DNA of 64,000 nucleotides, taken from NCBI GenBank assembly GCA_017548545.1, contig JAFYZW010000083.1, positions 109,875 to 173,874 on the forward strand, in the 5' to 3' direction. The notes under the pieces were generated by a model. That model saw only the letters and a program-made list of their open reading frames with translations. It did not search any database and had not been told where the DNA came from. Within the stretch, counting starts at the first letter, position 1; the number at the start of each line of letters is the position of its first letter. Shown here piece by piece: positions 18,773 through 28,931 of the stretch. The translations under genes and the position numbers were made by a program. This stretch comes from Bacteroidales bacterium. GTDB lineage: Bacteria > Bacteroidota > Bacteroidia > Bacteroidales > UBA3663.

Positions 18773-20190
18773 CAAAAGAAAGAACAATGTATCAGTTGCC
18801 GGCTTTCTTGAAGCTAGGCATGTATGTCAGTGAGGTCATTATCATCAATCTGATATTCTACTATTTCTACAAGGGCATCCTTTGTCCAGGCAGCGAGCAT
18901 CCCTTCGATATCTCCTACCAATTCGGATTTATGGCGATGTCGCTTACAATCTCGTATGTGCTGGGCATTTGGTTTCGACCGATCTCGTTCTTCTACCGTT
19001 CTGATCGTCGAGGCTCCATTCTGGGCAATGTTTTCGTCACCTTAGTCACGATGACGATGGCCTTCTGGATCTTAGCCTTGGTATTCAAGTTCAATATTAA
19101 GTTTCAGTCCATACGCATCATCTATGTCTTGGTTAGCATCTATGTGTGTTTGGCCTTGTGGCGATTCTTATGTCGATGGATTATCCGATGGTTCCGCACA
19201 ACAGGTCGCAACCTGCATCATGTGATATTTGTTGGCAATAATGATCCCATCCGCGAACTAGGAGAAGAGATGCGTCATCCGTTCTATGGTTATCGTGTGG
19301 AGGGTTACTTTGCCGATGAGCCTATGGAGAACCCGCCTGTGGGTTTGAATTATTTGGGCAAAGTGACTGATTCAATCGCGTATGTGAAGGAACACACCTA
19401 CCTGCAGCATCTCTATTGTTCTCTTCCAGCTGTGCGTGCAAACGAGATTCTGGAGATTATCGATACCTGTGAACGTAGTTGTGTGCGGTTCTACGCTATT
19501 CCGCAACTTCGCTCTTATCTGAAGCGTAAGATGCAGCTCGAGGTTCTGGGATCTATTCCCGTACTCAGTATTCGCGATAATCCTCTCGAATCGCTGACCA
19601 ACCGCATCATCAAGCGCGCTTTCGATTTCGTTGTGTCGGCGATATTCATGATTCCCTTCTGGTTACTCATCTATCCCATCGTTGCCATCCTGACCCATTT
19701 CCTTCAACCTGGTCCAGTGTTTTTCAAACAGAAACGCAACGGGTTGAATGGCAAGGAATTTGTTTGCTATAAGTTCCGCTCGATGAAGGTCAATGATGAT
19801 GCCGACCGCCTGCAGGCCACCGAGAACGATCCACGCAAGACGAAGTTTGGCGACTTCCTGCGCCGTTCATCCATCGACGAACTTCCTCAGTTCATCAACG
19901 TGTTGAAAGGCGAGATGTCGATTGTAGGGCCTCGTCCACACATGGTGATGCATACCGAGCAATATTCCAAACTCATCGATAAGTACATGGTGCGTCACTG
20001 GGTACTCCCCGGCATCACGGGATGGGCTCAGGTCAATGGCGCCCGTGGCGAGACCAAGGAACTATGGCAGATGGAAGATCGCGTCAAGAAGGATGTGTGG
20101 TATGTCGAAAACTGGTCATTCTCGCTCGACATAAAGATTATCTTCAAGACCATTTGGAACGTCATCAGAAAAGACAAGCAGGCGTTTTAG
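18769..20190 (+). CDS. Undecaprenyl-phosphate sugar phosphotransferase (WcaJ family)
   Basis: A 473-residue membrane enzyme that moves a sugar-1-phosphate, commonly glucose-1-P or galactose-1-P, onto undecaprenyl phosphate to start exopolysaccharide or capsule synthesis. It has four N-terminal membrane helices (about 15-130), a CoA-binding-like central domain (about 145-265, [14 protein letters not shown]), then the catalytic Bac_transf domain with [17 protein letters not shown], the KFRSM motif and [20 protein letters not shown] then IVGPRP. The start may be ATG 18769, overlapping the thyA stop as ATGA, or ATG 18787. No other polysaccharide genes are adjacent. It ends convergent with trmO, overlapping by 4 bp. 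Confidence 0.93.
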   Translation: MTKERTMYQLPAFLKLGMYVSEVIIINLIFYYFYKGILCPGSEHPFDISYQFGFMAMSLTISYVLGIWFRPISFFYRSDRRGSILGNVFVTLVTMTMAFWILALVFKFNIKFQSIRIIYVLVSIYVCLALWRFLCRWIIRWFRTTGRNLHHVIFVGNNDPIRELGEEMRHPFYGYRVEGYFADEPMENPPVGLNYLGKVTDSIAYVKEHTYLQHLYCSLPAVRANEILEIIDTCERSCVRFYAIPQLRSYLKRKMQLEVLGSIPVLSIRDNPLESLTNRIIKRAFDFVVSAIFMIPFWLLIYPIVAILTHFLQPGPVFFKQKRNGLNGKEFVCYKFRSMKVNDDADRLQATENDPRKTKFGDFLRRSSIDELPQFINVLKGEMSIVGPRPHMVMHTEQYSKLIDKYMVRHWVLPGITGWAQVNGARGETKELWQMEDRVKKDVWYVENWSFSLDIKIIFKTIWNVIRKDKQAF

Positions 20191-20894
20191 GCAGTTGGTT
20201 CCAGCAAGTTAACGACACCATCGTCGGTCACCTTGAAATGAAAATCGATGCCTGCGAACGAGATGCCATAGATACGTTCCTCGTCATGCTGATAATGCGG
20301 ACGAGGGTCTTGGCTGAGCACCTTACAAAGCGCTGTCCACTGATTCTTATTTAAATTATATAATGTATAGAGCTCCTCAGGTATCACTACTTCGAGGGGC
20401 TTTTGTTCTTTTGTCTGCTCGGTGAATCCACCACAGGCATCGGGATGGCTATCGGCGAAGGGGAGGTAGGGCTTGATGTCGAGGATGGGTGTGCCGTTCA
20501 TCAGATCAGCGCCTTTCACATGTATGATGGGGCCATCGGGTGTGTCGAACTCTATTCCCGCCATTTCGACACACGACAGGCCAATGGGGTTAGGTCTGTA
20601 GGGCGAACGTGTGGCAAAGACACCCATACGCTTATTTCCTCCCAGTCGGGGAGGTCTGACGGTCGGTGACCACAATGTTGTTTCTTTCGAGGTTTGCTCA
20701 GCCAAGACCTCTGAGAATACCCAAATCAGCCAAAGGTGCGAATAACCTTCGAGGCCTCGCAGGGCTTCAGTCACGCGGTAGTCGGGCTCGAAGACGATAC
20801 GTCCATCGAGTTCGGGGATGAGTCCAGCTTGTCGGGGAACACCGAATTTACTGTCGAAGTCGGTTTCAATATGTGCTATGATTTTACATTCCAT
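20187..20894 (-). CDS. trmO: tRNA (N6-threonylcarbamoyladenosine37) methyltransferase TrmO
   Basis: A 235-residue TsaA/TrmO-family beta-barrel enzyme that uses S-adenosylmethionine to methylate t6A37 of tRNA-Thr. It shows FDSKFGVPRQAGLIPELDGR, LEGYSHLWLIWVF, the signature RSPYRPNPIGLSCVEM and the ILDIKPYLPFADSH segment. The ATG at 20894 begins MECKIIAHIETDF; the longer frame would read through the -7 box, so it is rejected. The C-terminal 70 residues form the usual extension of longer bacterial TrmO proteins. Confidence 0.93.
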   Translation of the reverse strand: MECKIIAHIETDFDSKFGVPRQAGLIPELDGRIVFEPDYRVTEALRGLEGYSHLWLIWVFSEVLAEQTSKETTLWSPTVRPPRLGGNKRMGVFATRSPYRPNPIGLSCVEMAGIEFDTPDGPIIHVKGADLMNGTPILDIKPYLPFADSHPDACGGFTEQTKEQKPLEVVIPEELYTLYNLNKNQWTALCKVLSQDPRPHYQHDEERIYGISFAGIDFHFKVTDDGVVNLLEPTA

Positions 20895-20930
20895 TGTCGG
20901 CAGTTCATTGTTTTCGTGCGCAAATATACT

Positions 20931-20938
20931 CATTTTTT
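20931..20938 (-). promoter_or_regulatory. -7 box for trmO
   Basis: TATATTTG on the minus strand, 36 bp before the trmO start. A TTTG exists at a 13-bp spacing, which is too close to be the normal -33 box. Confidence 0.5.
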
Positions 20939-21007
20939 CTGACATTTTTGTCAAAATTGTGCCTAAAACATAGAAAATTTGCAAAAAAATCAAAAAAAAC
21001 AGTCATT

Positions 21008-21041
21008 TTTGTACGATGTATTGAAAATAGTCATATCTTTG
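21008..21041 (+). promoter_or_regulatory. Promoter of the trp operon
   Basis: TTTG (21008-21011), a 22-bp spacer and TATCTTTG (21034-21041) lie 26 bp before the trp leader peptide. The spacer is 2 bp longer than in most promoters of this window. Confidence 0.8.
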
Positions 21042-21067
21042 CAGCGTCGAATAAAAGAATTAAGCAA

Positions 21068-21115
21068 ATGACAATGAATCGTGCATATTGGTGGTGGCTC
21101 GAACTCATAACATGA
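21068..21115 (+). CDS. trpL: trp leader peptide (WWW), attenuator control peptide
   Basis: A 15-residue frame, MTMNRAYWWWLELIT, between the trp promoter and trpB. Three consecutive Trp codons at 21089-21097 are the hallmark of a transcription-attenuation leader: ribosome stalling there when charged tRNA-Trp is scarce controls folding of the RNA downstream. The stop codon (21113-21115) abuts the antiterminator arm at 21114-21122, which is the geometry needed for control. The second ATG (21074) could also serve as start. Confidence 0.85.
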   Translation: MTMNRAYWWWLELIT

Positions 21116-21177
21116 CGTTGTGGGTCGCACCCTTATGCACCTAAATAGCATACGAAGGGCTTGCAGGACACAACGTC
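21114..21177 (+). promoter_or_regulatory. trp antiterminator pairing
   Basis: GACGTTGTG at 21114-21122 is exactly complementary to CACAACGTC at 21169-21177. The second segment takes in the loop and the first bases of the 3' arm of the terminator hairpin (21156-21188), so the two structures exclude each other. A ribosome stalled on the Trp codons would leave 21114-21122 free to pair; a ribosome at the leader stop codon would cover it. Confidence 0.75.
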
Positions 21178-21188
21178 TTGCAAGCTCT
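21156..21188 (+). terminator. trp attenuator terminator
   Basis: A 14-bp stem (21156-21169 with 21175-21188, two G-U pairs), a 5-nt loop and a following TTTGTTTT form an intrinsic terminator 50 bp before the trpB start. It is the off-state structure of the leader. Confidence 0.85.
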
Positions 21189-21237
21189 TTTGTTTTATCA
21201 TATCTTCTTGGCATATTCATTTATTATTTTTAGGTAT

Positions 21238-22440
<1,203 letters not shown>

Positions 22441-22446
<6 letters not shown>

Positions 22447-22516
22447 CCTCTTCTAACCCTCAACCCCTCTTTTAACCCTTCAAAACCTCTCTTAACCCTT
22501 CTTAACCCCCTCATAA
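22441..22516. repeat. 10-bp tandem repeat (TTAACCCTTC-like)
   Basis: About seven imperfect decamers of the form TTAACCCTTC or CTAACCCTCA begin on the trpB stop codon and fill the trpB-trpE gap. A period of 10 puts TAA in different frames along the array. The same decamer occurs at 63445-63490. Confidence 0.85.
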
Positions 22517-22521
22517 CGACT

Positions 22522-23934
22522 ATGTATTGCTATAAGATAAACAGTAAGTCGATGCTGGGCGACCTGGTAACCCCTGTGAGTGCATATTTGCGACTTCGCG
22601 ACCTTTCAACACAGTCCATCCTGATGGAGTCGAGCGATTATCATTCGGGCAAGAATGCCCGCTCTTATATTGCACTGCAACCAATCGCACATGTTGCCAT
22701 TGGCCATGGTGTGGGCAGTTGTCTCTTCCCCGATGGCAAGACTTTCGAACATCAAATCGACCGTACTTACCGTAGCGATGCCATCATTGGCGAATTCATG
22801 CATTCATTTGCAATCGAAGTCGATGAGCATCAGTTGCGTTGCTGTCAGTTGTGGGGATTCACTTCGTTCAATGCAGTGCGTTACTTTGAGGACATTGCAG
22901 TCAAGGACGAAAGACAGACGCAGAACGACGCTCCCGACATGCTGTATATATTATTTAAATATGTGTTGGAGTTTGATCATTTCAACAATCGACTGACCAT
23001 CTGCGAACTCCTCCAACCCAATGAGCCATCGGGTATTTATGAGATTGAACGAATGATGAATCGCCCTTCAGTAGGTCGTTTCTCATTCCGACCGGTGGGC
23101 GAGGTGAGCAGCACGTTGACCGACGAGCAACACAAGGCGAACATTCGTCGAGGCATTGCACATTGCAAGCGCGGTGATGTTTTCCAGATTGTGTTGTCGC
23201 GTCGTTTTGTTCAGCACTATGAGGGTGATGACTTCAACCTCTATCGCGCCCTGCGGTCCATTAATCCTTCACCCTATCTCTTCTATATGGATTTTGGAGG
23301 CTTCCGTATCTTCGGTTCTTCGCCCGAGACACATTGCCGCATCGAGAAGAATGGCGATCGCTTCATGGCTTATATCGATCCTATTGCTGGCACCACCCGA
23401 CGAACGGGCAACGATGTGCAGGACATCAAGAACGCCAATTATTTGCGCAACGATCCGAAGGAAAATGCCGAGCATGTGATGCTGGTCGATTTGGCACGTA
23501 ATGACCTATCACGTAATTGCCATCATGTCAAGGTTGATTTCTACAAGGAGTTGCAGTACTATAGCCATGTTATACATCTTGTAAGCCGCGTATCCGGCAT
23601 CCTTAATCGTGATGCTGACCCTATCAAGGCTTTTATCGACACCTTCCCTGCAGGTACACTGTCGGGTGCTCCCAAAGTGAGGGCCATGCAGCTGATTTCG
23701 GAATACGAGCCACACAATCGAGGTGCTTACGGAGGTTGCGTGGGTAGTCTGTCGTTCGATGGTTCGCTCAATCAAGCCATCACTATCCGAACTTTCGTCA
23801 GTCGCAATGGCGAGCTTTGGTTCCAGGCTGGTGGCGGCATCGTAGCTAAAAGTAATGAGGATTACGAACTCCAAGAGGTAAATAATAAGCTTGGCGCCCT
23901 CCGAAATGCCATAGTTATGGCAGAAGGGATGTGA
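22522..23934 (+). CDS. trpE: Anthranilate synthase component I
   Basis: A 470-residue chorismate-using enzyme; with TrpG it makes anthranilate, the first committed step to tryptophan. The N-terminal tryptophan-feedback site resembles LLES (SILMESSDYHSGKNARSYIA). The catalytic half shows FQIVLSRRF, SPYLFYMDFG, SSPETH, IAGTTRRTGND, ENAEHVMLVDLARNDLSR, TFPAGTLSGAPKVRAM and QAGGGIVAKS. The start ATG at 22522 follows the decamer repeat by 5 bp. Feedback inhibition adds a second level of control to the attenuator. Confidence 0.97.
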   Translation: MYCYKINSKSMLGDLVTPVSAYLRLRDLSTQSILMESSDYHSGKNARSYIALQPIAHVAIGHGVGSCLFPDGKTFEHQIDRTYRSDAIIGEFMHSFAIEVDEHQLRCCQLWGFTSFNAVRYFEDIAVKDERQTQNDAPDMLYILFKYVLEFDHFNNRLTICELLQPNEPSGIYEIERMMNRPSVGRFSFRPVGEVSSTLTDEQHKANIRRGIAHCKRGDVFQIVLSRRFVQHYEGDDFNLYRALRSINPSPYLFYMDFGGFRIFGSSPETHCRIEKNGDRFMAYIDPIAGTTRRTGNDVQDIKNANYLRNDPKENAEHVMLVDLARNDLSRNCHHVKVDFYKELQYYSHVIHLVSRVSGILNRDADPIKAFIDTFPAGTLSGAPKVRAMQLISEYEPHNRGAYGGCVGSLSFDGSLNQAITIRTFVSRNGELWFQAGGGIVAKSNEDYELQEVNNKLGALRNAIVMAEGM

Positions 23935-23983
23935 GAGAAGAAAACTGAGATAGCCCAGATAGAAAAAACAAAATTCAACGATT

Positions 23984-24574
23984 ATGAAAATAGCGATGAT
24001 CGATAATTACGATTCCTTTACTTATAATCTCGTACATCTTGTAAAGGAGTTGGGTGCCGAAATCAACGTATTTCGCAATGATCAGTTCGAACTCTCCGAT
24101 CTCGAATCCTACGATAAGATCATGCTCTCACCTGGTCCTGGTATTCCGAGTGAGGCAGGTCTGTTGCTCGATGTGATACGTACCTATGCTGGGGAAAAGC
24201 CCATTTTGGGCATCTGTTTGGGCGAACAAGCCATTGGCGAAGCCTTTGGCGCTTGTCTTGTCAATCTCGCCGATGTCTTCCATGGCGTGCAGACTCCTGC
24301 CCACATTGTCGATTTTGTCGAATACGGCGAACACAAGGTTGATTACCTATTTCGTGGTCTCCATCGCGATATTCTCGTGGGACGCTATCACTCTTGGGTG
24401 GTCGATGCTGAATCCTTGCCTGAGTGTCTTGAAGTCACCTGTACCTCCAACGAAGGACAGGTTATGGCATTGCGTCACCGTGAATACGACGTTCGTGGTA
24501 TTCAATTCCATCCAGAGTCCGTTCTTACCCCGGATGGCAAGAAGATAATCAACAACTGGTTAGTGCATATTTAG
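23984..24574 (+). CDS. trpG: Anthranilate synthase component II (glutamine amidotransferase)
   Basis: A 196-residue class I glutamine amidotransferase that supplies ammonia to TrpE. It begins MKIAMIDNYDSFTYNLVHLV, has the oxyanion loop LSPGPGIPSEAG, the nucleophile Cys78 in GICLGEQAI (Glu where many homologues have His), and the His-Glu pair in GIQFHPESVLTPDG. It lies 49 bp after trpE. Confidence 0.96.
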   Translation: MKIAMIDNYDSFTYNLVHLVKELGAEINVFRNDQFELSDLESYDKIMLSPGPGIPSEAGLLLDVIRTYAGEKPILGICLGEQAIGEAFGACLVNLADVFHGVQTPAHIVDFVEYGEHKVDYLFRGLHRDILVGRYHSWVVDAESLPECLEVTCTSNEGQVMALRHREYDVRGIQFHPESVLTPDGKKIINNWLVHI

Positions 24575-24595
24575 AAATCTTAAAACTCAAATAAT

Positions 24596-25591
24596 ATGAA
24601 ACAGTATCTTACCAAAATCATCGAGGGTCAGGACCTTACTCGTGAGGAGACCCACATTATCATGCTGGGCATTACCCAGGAGAAGTATAACAACTGCCAG
24701 ATAGCAGCACTGCTCATGGCATTGCAGATGCGAGGCATCACTGTAGATGAACTTCTCGGTTTTCGCGATGGCCTACTCGAGACGGGTCGCCGTGTAAGTC
24801 TTGACGGTTACGAGACTCTCGACATTGTAGGTACGGGAGGAGATGGCAAGAACACTTTCAACATCTCCACTTGTGCATCGTTTGTCGTTGCTGGTGCAGG
24901 TTATAAGGTCTCGAAGCATGGCAACGGCAGTTCCACTTCCGTGTCGGGTGCTTCCAATGTGTTACAGGAACATGGCGTGAAATTCACAGCCGATACTGAT
25001 GTCATCCGTCGTTCACTTGACCAGGCCAATATCTGCTACTTCCACGCTCCCCTCTTTGCCTACGGCATGAAGTTTGTAGGTCCTACCCGTCGTGCAATGA
25101 ACGTGCCCACCTGCTTCAACCTTTTGGGACCGCTGGTAAATCCTTGCCATCCTAAGTATTCGCTCCATGGTACTGCCAATCAGGCCCAGATGCGTCTCTA
25201 TGTCAATGCGCACCAGAAGATCGGCGATACCTTCGGCGTCATTTCGTCTTACGATGGTTACGATGAGATCTCCCTCACCTCAGGCTTCAAGTTGGTGACC
25301 AACAATTTTGAGAAAGTCTTCACGCCAAAGGACCTTGGTCTCAACTATGTCAATCCCGACGACATTTTTGGAGGTCGAACTCCAGCTGATGCAAAGAAGA
25401 TCTTCGACAGTGTGCTCGAAGGAAGGGCCACCGAGGCACAGAAGTCGGTTATCATCGCCAATGCCGCCTGCGCCATCTCAATTATCGACCGCAACCTCAG
25501 CATTGAGGAGAGCGTCGCTATGGCACGCGAGTCACTCGATTCGGGTCGTGCTTTGAAAGCATTCAAGACATTCCTTAAGGTTTACAGCTGA
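24596..25591 (+). CDS. trpD: Anthranilate phosphoribosyltransferase
   Basis: A 331-residue enzyme that joins anthranilate to PRPP. The glycine-rich PRPP site is DIVGTGGDGKNTFNIST (about 78-94), followed by KHGNGSSTSVSGASNVLQEH and the anthranilate-binding FVGPTRRAMNVPTCFNLLGP with LVNPC. It is not fused to trpG, as it is in some enterobacteria. Its stop overlaps the trpC start by one base. Confidence 0.97.
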   Translation: MKQYLTKIIEGQDLTREETHIIMLGITQEKYNNCQIAALLMALQMRGITVDELLGFRDGLLETGRRVSLDGYETLDIVGTGGDGKNTFNISTCASFVVAGAGYKVSKHGNGSSTSVSGASNVLQEHGVKFTADTDVIRRSLDQANICYFHAPLFAYGMKFVGPTRRAMNVPTCFNLLGPLVNPCHPKYSLHGTANQAQMRLYVNAHQKIGDTFGVISSYDGYDEISLTSGFKLVTNNFEKVFTPKDLGLNYVNPDDIFGGRTPADAKKIFDSVLEGRATEAQKSVIIANAACAISIIDRNLSIEESVAMARESLDSGRALKAFKTFLKVYS

Positions 25592-26367
25592 TGACCACAG
25601 ACATCCTACACGACATCGTAGCCCACAAACGTCGTGATCTCGATTTTTTATTGCGCAAACGTGTGTCGATGGCCGAAGCCCTGCATCGCTCGCCGAGTGG
25701 CATCATCGCTGAGTTCAAGCGCAAGAGCCCCTCGAAGGGATGGATTCATGCCGACGTCGAACCCGAGCAAGTGATCCCTCATTATGCTTCGGGTGGTGCT
25801 GCTGCCTTGTCGATACTCACTAATGAAGAGTATTTTGGTGGAAAGCCAGAATACATCCCCCGTGTGCGTAGTCAAGTTGATTTATGCCCGATACTCCGAA
25901 AGGAATTTGTCATTGATCCCTATCAGGTCTATGAGTCGAAGTTCCTTGGCGCTGATGCCATCCTGCTCATTGCCGCCGATCTTGCTCCAGAGGAATATGC
26001 CGATTTGCTCCAACTGGCCCATCGTCTCAATCTGGAGGTTCTGCTCGAAGTACATGACCCCATGGAACTGGAATACCTCGCTGCAGGAGTGCCCGATATG
26101 CTTGGTGTCAATAATCGCTCGCTCGGCACGTTTCATACTGACGTGCAACATTCGTTCGATATTGCCGAAGCGATGAAGGAAACCGTCACCCGTCTTAACG
26201 GTCGGCAACCTGTTCTCGTCTCTGAGTCGGGCATCTCGAACCCTGATGTGGTCAAGAGGCTTCGACAGGTTGGTTTCCGTGGTTTCCTTATCGGCGAATG
26301 CTTCATGCGTGAACCCGACCCTGGACAGGCATTGGCCAATTTCATCTATGCAGTCGAACATTCCTAA
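25591..26367 (+). CDS. trpC: Indole-3-glycerol phosphate synthase
   Basis: A 258-residue TIM-barrel enzyme that closes the indole ring. It shows IIAEFKRKSPSKGWI (catalytic Lys), LSILTNEEYFGGK, PILRKEFVIDPYQVYESKFL, GADAILLIA, LEVLLEVHDPMEL, GVNNRSLGTFHTD and SESGISNPDVVKRL. It is a single-function protein; trpF is the separate next gene. Start and trpD stop share bases (TGATG), which implies translational coupling. Confidence 0.97.
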   Translation: MTTDILHDIVAHKRRDLDFLLRKRVSMAEALHRSPSGIIAEFKRKSPSKGWIHADVEPEQVIPHYASGGAAALSILTNEEYFGGKPEYIPRVRSQVDLCPILRKEFVIDPYQVYESKFLGADAILLIAADLAPEEYADLLQLAHRLNLEVLLEVHDPMELEYLAAGVPDMLGVNNRSLGTFHTDVQHSFDIAEAMKETVTRLNGRQPVLVSESGISNPDVVKRLRQVGFRGFLIGECFMREPDPGQALANFIYAVEHS

Positions 26368-26381
26368 CCCCTCAATGCCCG

Positions 26382-27023
26382 ATGGTCATCAAAGTGTGTG
26401 GCATGCGCGATGCCCGGAATATACGCGATGTGGAAGCCCTTGTTGTTGATATCCTCGGTTTCATCTTTTGGCCTGGTTCTAAACGTTATGTCGTCGAACG
26501 TCCCGACTATCTGCCCGTCAATGCCAAACGGGCAGGAGTCTTTGTCAATGCTTCGCCCAACGAAGTCGTCCAAAAAGTGAAGGACTATGGCATGCATTAC
26601 GTGCAATTGCATGGCGGCGAGGACTTGGCTTATGTTACGAGCCTCAAAAAACAACTTGCAGATTCGATGGACAAAATGCCACGTATCGTCAGGGCCGTTC
26701 ATGTGGCTTCTCGCAGCAAAGTACATGAGGCAATGATGTGGGATGGCATTATCGATGGTATTCTTTTCGAAACGCCTACGACAGGTTATGGCGGGTCGGG
26801 GGAGTCTTTCGATTGGAATCTGTTGTCGAGTTACCGTGGTAATACGCCGTTCTTTCTGACGGGTGGCATTGGTCCGCAGTCGCTTCAAGCTCTTCTTGAG
26901 TTCGAACATCCCCAGTGGATAGGGGTTGACCTGAATAGTCGTTTTGAGTCATCCCCGGGCATTAAGGACATCGCTTTGCTCAAGCCTTTTGTCGAAGCGC
27001 TTCGGGCAGAAAAGAACGCATAA
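26382..27023 (+). CDS. trpF: Phosphoribosylanthranilate isomerase
   Basis: A 213-residue TIM-barrel enzyme for the Amadori rearrangement between TrpD and TrpC. MVIKVCGMRDARNIRDVEAL holds the catalytic Cys, followed by LGFIFWPGSKRYV, AGVFVN, YVQLHGGED, FDWNLL and FFLTGGIGPQSLQALLEF, and it ends with the GVDLNSRFESSPGIKD phosphate loop. Its stop codon lies inside a 20-bp perfect palindrome. Confidence 0.96.
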   Translation: MVIKVCGMRDARNIRDVEALVVDILGFIFWPGSKRYVVERPDYLPVNAKRAGVFVNASPNEVVQKVKDYGMHYVQLHGGEDLAYVTSLKKQLADSMDKMPRIVRAVHVASRSKVHEAMMWDGIIDGILFETPTTGYGGSGESFDWNLLSSYRGNTPFFLTGGIGPQSLQALLEFEHPQWIGVDLNSRFESSPGIKDIALLKPFVEALRAEKNA

Positions 27024-27039
27024 GCCATCGATGGCTTAT
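27020..27039. repeat. 20-bp perfect palindrome at the trpF stop codon
   Basis: ATAAGCCATC followed by its exact reverse complement GATGGCTTAT; the TAA of trpF is inside. It could form a small hairpin in the trpF-trpA junction. No T-run follows (ATATGCAAAAAAA), so it is not a standard terminator. Confidence 0.75.
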
Positions 27040-27075
27040 ATGCAAAAAAACAATCACTTGAAATTTACTATTGCA

Positions 27076-27873
27076 ATGAATAGAATCAACGCATTATTTG
27101 CCAGCAAACCCAAAAAACTGCTGAGCCTCTACTTTTGTGCAGGTGCGCCAACCCTCGATGGCACTGCCGACGTCATACGTGCGATGCATCAGCATGGAAT
27201 AGCTATGATCGAGATTGGCATTCCCTTTAGTGACCCCATGGCCGATGGCCCCGTCATCCAGGACGCAGCCACACGTGCGCTTCGCAATGGTATGACACTC
27301 CGCAAGCTCTTCACCCAACTCGAAGGCATCCGCAATAGCCCAGATGCTGGAGGGGTGGGAGAGACACTCCCCCTCATTCTCATGGGTTATCTCAACCCTA
27401 TTCTTCAATTTGGCTTTGAACGGTTCTGCCAGGAATGTGTACGTGTGGGTGTCGATGGTGTTATCATTCCCGACCTTCCCTTTAAGGACTACATGGAGGA
27501 CTTTCGTCCCATCGCCGACCGTTATGACATCCGCATCATCATGCTAATTACGCCCGAGACGTCCGAGGAACGCATCCGTTTCATCGATGACAACACTTCC
27601 GGTTTCATTTATATGGTCTCGTCGGCAGCCATCACCGGTGCCCAGAAGGAATTTAATTCGGCCAAGCAGGCATACTTCAACCGTGTACGCAATATGCATC
27701 TCAAGAACCCCACCATGATTGGCTTCGGCATCAGCAACCAGCAGACGCTTCAGTCAGCATGGGCCAATGCCAACGGAGCCATCATCGGCTCGAAGTTCGT
27801 CCAGCTTCTCAACGAGGCAAATGGCAATGCCTCGAAGGCCTTGGATCAGCTCTTTGAGGCATTGCAGAGTTAG
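27076..27873 (+). CDS. trpA: Tryptophan synthase alpha chain
   Basis: A 265-residue TIM-barrel enzyme that splits indole-glycerol phosphate and passes indole to TrpB. It has MIEIGIPFSDPMADGPVIQD (catalytic Glu and Asp), LMGYLNPILQFG, VDGVIIPDLPFKDY, FIYMVSSAAITGAQ and GFGISNQQTL. ATG 27076 (MNRINALFASKPKKLLSLYF) is the family-typical start; longer alternatives run into trpF. The last codons (27826-27863) form a hairpin whose sequence recurs as the terminator at 34844-34881. It is the last gene of the trp operon. Confidence 0.97.
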   Translation: MNRINALFASKPKKLLSLYFCAGAPTLDGTADVIRAMHQHGIAMIEIGIPFSDPMADGPVIQDAATRALRNGMTLRKLFTQLEGIRNSPDAGGVGETLPLILMGYLNPILQFGFERFCQECVRVGVDGVIIPDLPFKDYMEDFRPIADRYDIRIIMLITPETSEERIRFIDDNTSGFIYMVSSAAITGAQKEFNSAKQAYFNRVRNMHLKNPTMIGFGISNQQTLQSAWANANGAIIGSKFVQLLNEANGNASKALDQLFEALQS

Positions 27874-27903
27874 TTGAGTTTCTTGCGATGATAATCATTT
27901 CTC

Positions 27904-28869
27904 CTATAGGCGCAGACCGTAGAACATGCGGATGCGCCATTTTATGTTGTGCAAGGCAAGATTCTCCTCGTTGCCGATATTGGTGAAGTTGAACACCATC
28001 GACATGCCTAAGAACTTGTTGCCCAACTGACGCACCACAGCGCCTCGTCCTGTGATGATGGCCTCGGGAAAATGATAGTGCAGGGGCACATGCGAATCGC
28101 CGAAGGTCATCGAAGTGTTGCTATAGACGATGAAGGTCGGTGTCGCGGATACGTGTAGTAACCAGCCTTGAGAAGGTACGTAGTTGTAGCCGTAACCGCC
28201 ACCGATGCCGATGTTAGTCATCTTTATCTGAGTCTCCTGCTCCCATTTGAGCGTGGTATGTTGTCCCATACCAGACACTGCCACGAGGAAACTGCCTGCC
28301 GAGTGGCGTTGGATGTAGCTTTGTGTGAACGCTGCTGGAAAGGAGAACCGTCGGCCGTTGAAGATGTAGAATGCATTCAGGTTCAGCGTCCTTACCGACA
28401 ACATGTCGGCGGGAAGCTCGACGCGCTCCATTCCCTCCATGTCGTGCCAACCCGTGAAGTTGTGGGCATCCTGGTAGATGACGTCGTAGCCAAAGCGCTT
28501 GCCGTATGAATTGAAGTTCAGTTCGTAGTCGCGGTACTTGCCCATCAGTTTAGCAGGATTGAGGGCTGCGCTGAGCGAGAATCCAAAATAACTCACACCT
28601 ACGCTGAGCGTTGATTTGTAGTCGGCAGTTATCTCAGAATTGAATTTCTGCCCGTTTGTCACCCCCATGGTCTCCAACTTTGCCCCCGACACGTTGAGTC
28701 GTGCTACGACAGTCCATTTGGTCTGTGGTCGCATGACAAATGTTGTGTCGATATCGCCCTTGCGGTAGCTTAGGGTCAGCACACTGTCCATGCGATGAAA
28801 CAGAGTTTGCGCTTCAACGGATAAGGGCAAAATGGTCAATAGCCAAAAGAACCAGAGATGTTTCAACAT
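27904..28869 (-). CDS. DUF4421 family outer-membrane-like protein
   Basis: A 321-residue exported protein with a signal peptide (WLLTILPLSVEA, then Q). The rest alternates polar and hydrophobic residues in short strands (LSVGVSYFGFSLSAALNP, GIGGGYGYNYVPSQGWLLHV, WRIRMFYGLRL) and ends in an aromatic strand, as expected for an outer-membrane beta-barrel. It fits the DUF4421 family of Bacteroidota; the function is unknown. It lies 62 bp downstream of the RND operon on the same strand and may share its transcript. Confidence 0.8.
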   Translation of the reverse strand: MLKHLWFFWLLTILPLSVEAQTLFHRMDSVLTLSYRKGDIDTTFVMRPQTKWTVVARLNVSGAKLETMGVTNGQKFNSEITADYKSTLSVGVSYFGFSLSAALNPAKLMGKYRDYELNFNSYGKRFGYDVIYQDAHNFTGWHDMEGMERVELPADMLSVRTLNLNAFYIFNGRRFSFPAAFTQSYIQRHSAGSFLVAVSGMGQHTTLKWEQETQIKMTNIGIGGGYGYNYVPSQGWLLHVSATPTFIVYSNTSMTFGDSHVPLHYHFPEAIITGRGAVVRQLGNKFLGMSMVFNFTNIGNEENLALHNIKWRIRMFYGLRL

Positions 28870-28931
28870 CGATATCCTATCTCATGCTTGATTTCGACAT
28901 TTCCGTTTGAATCACGGGATGCCGAGACAGT

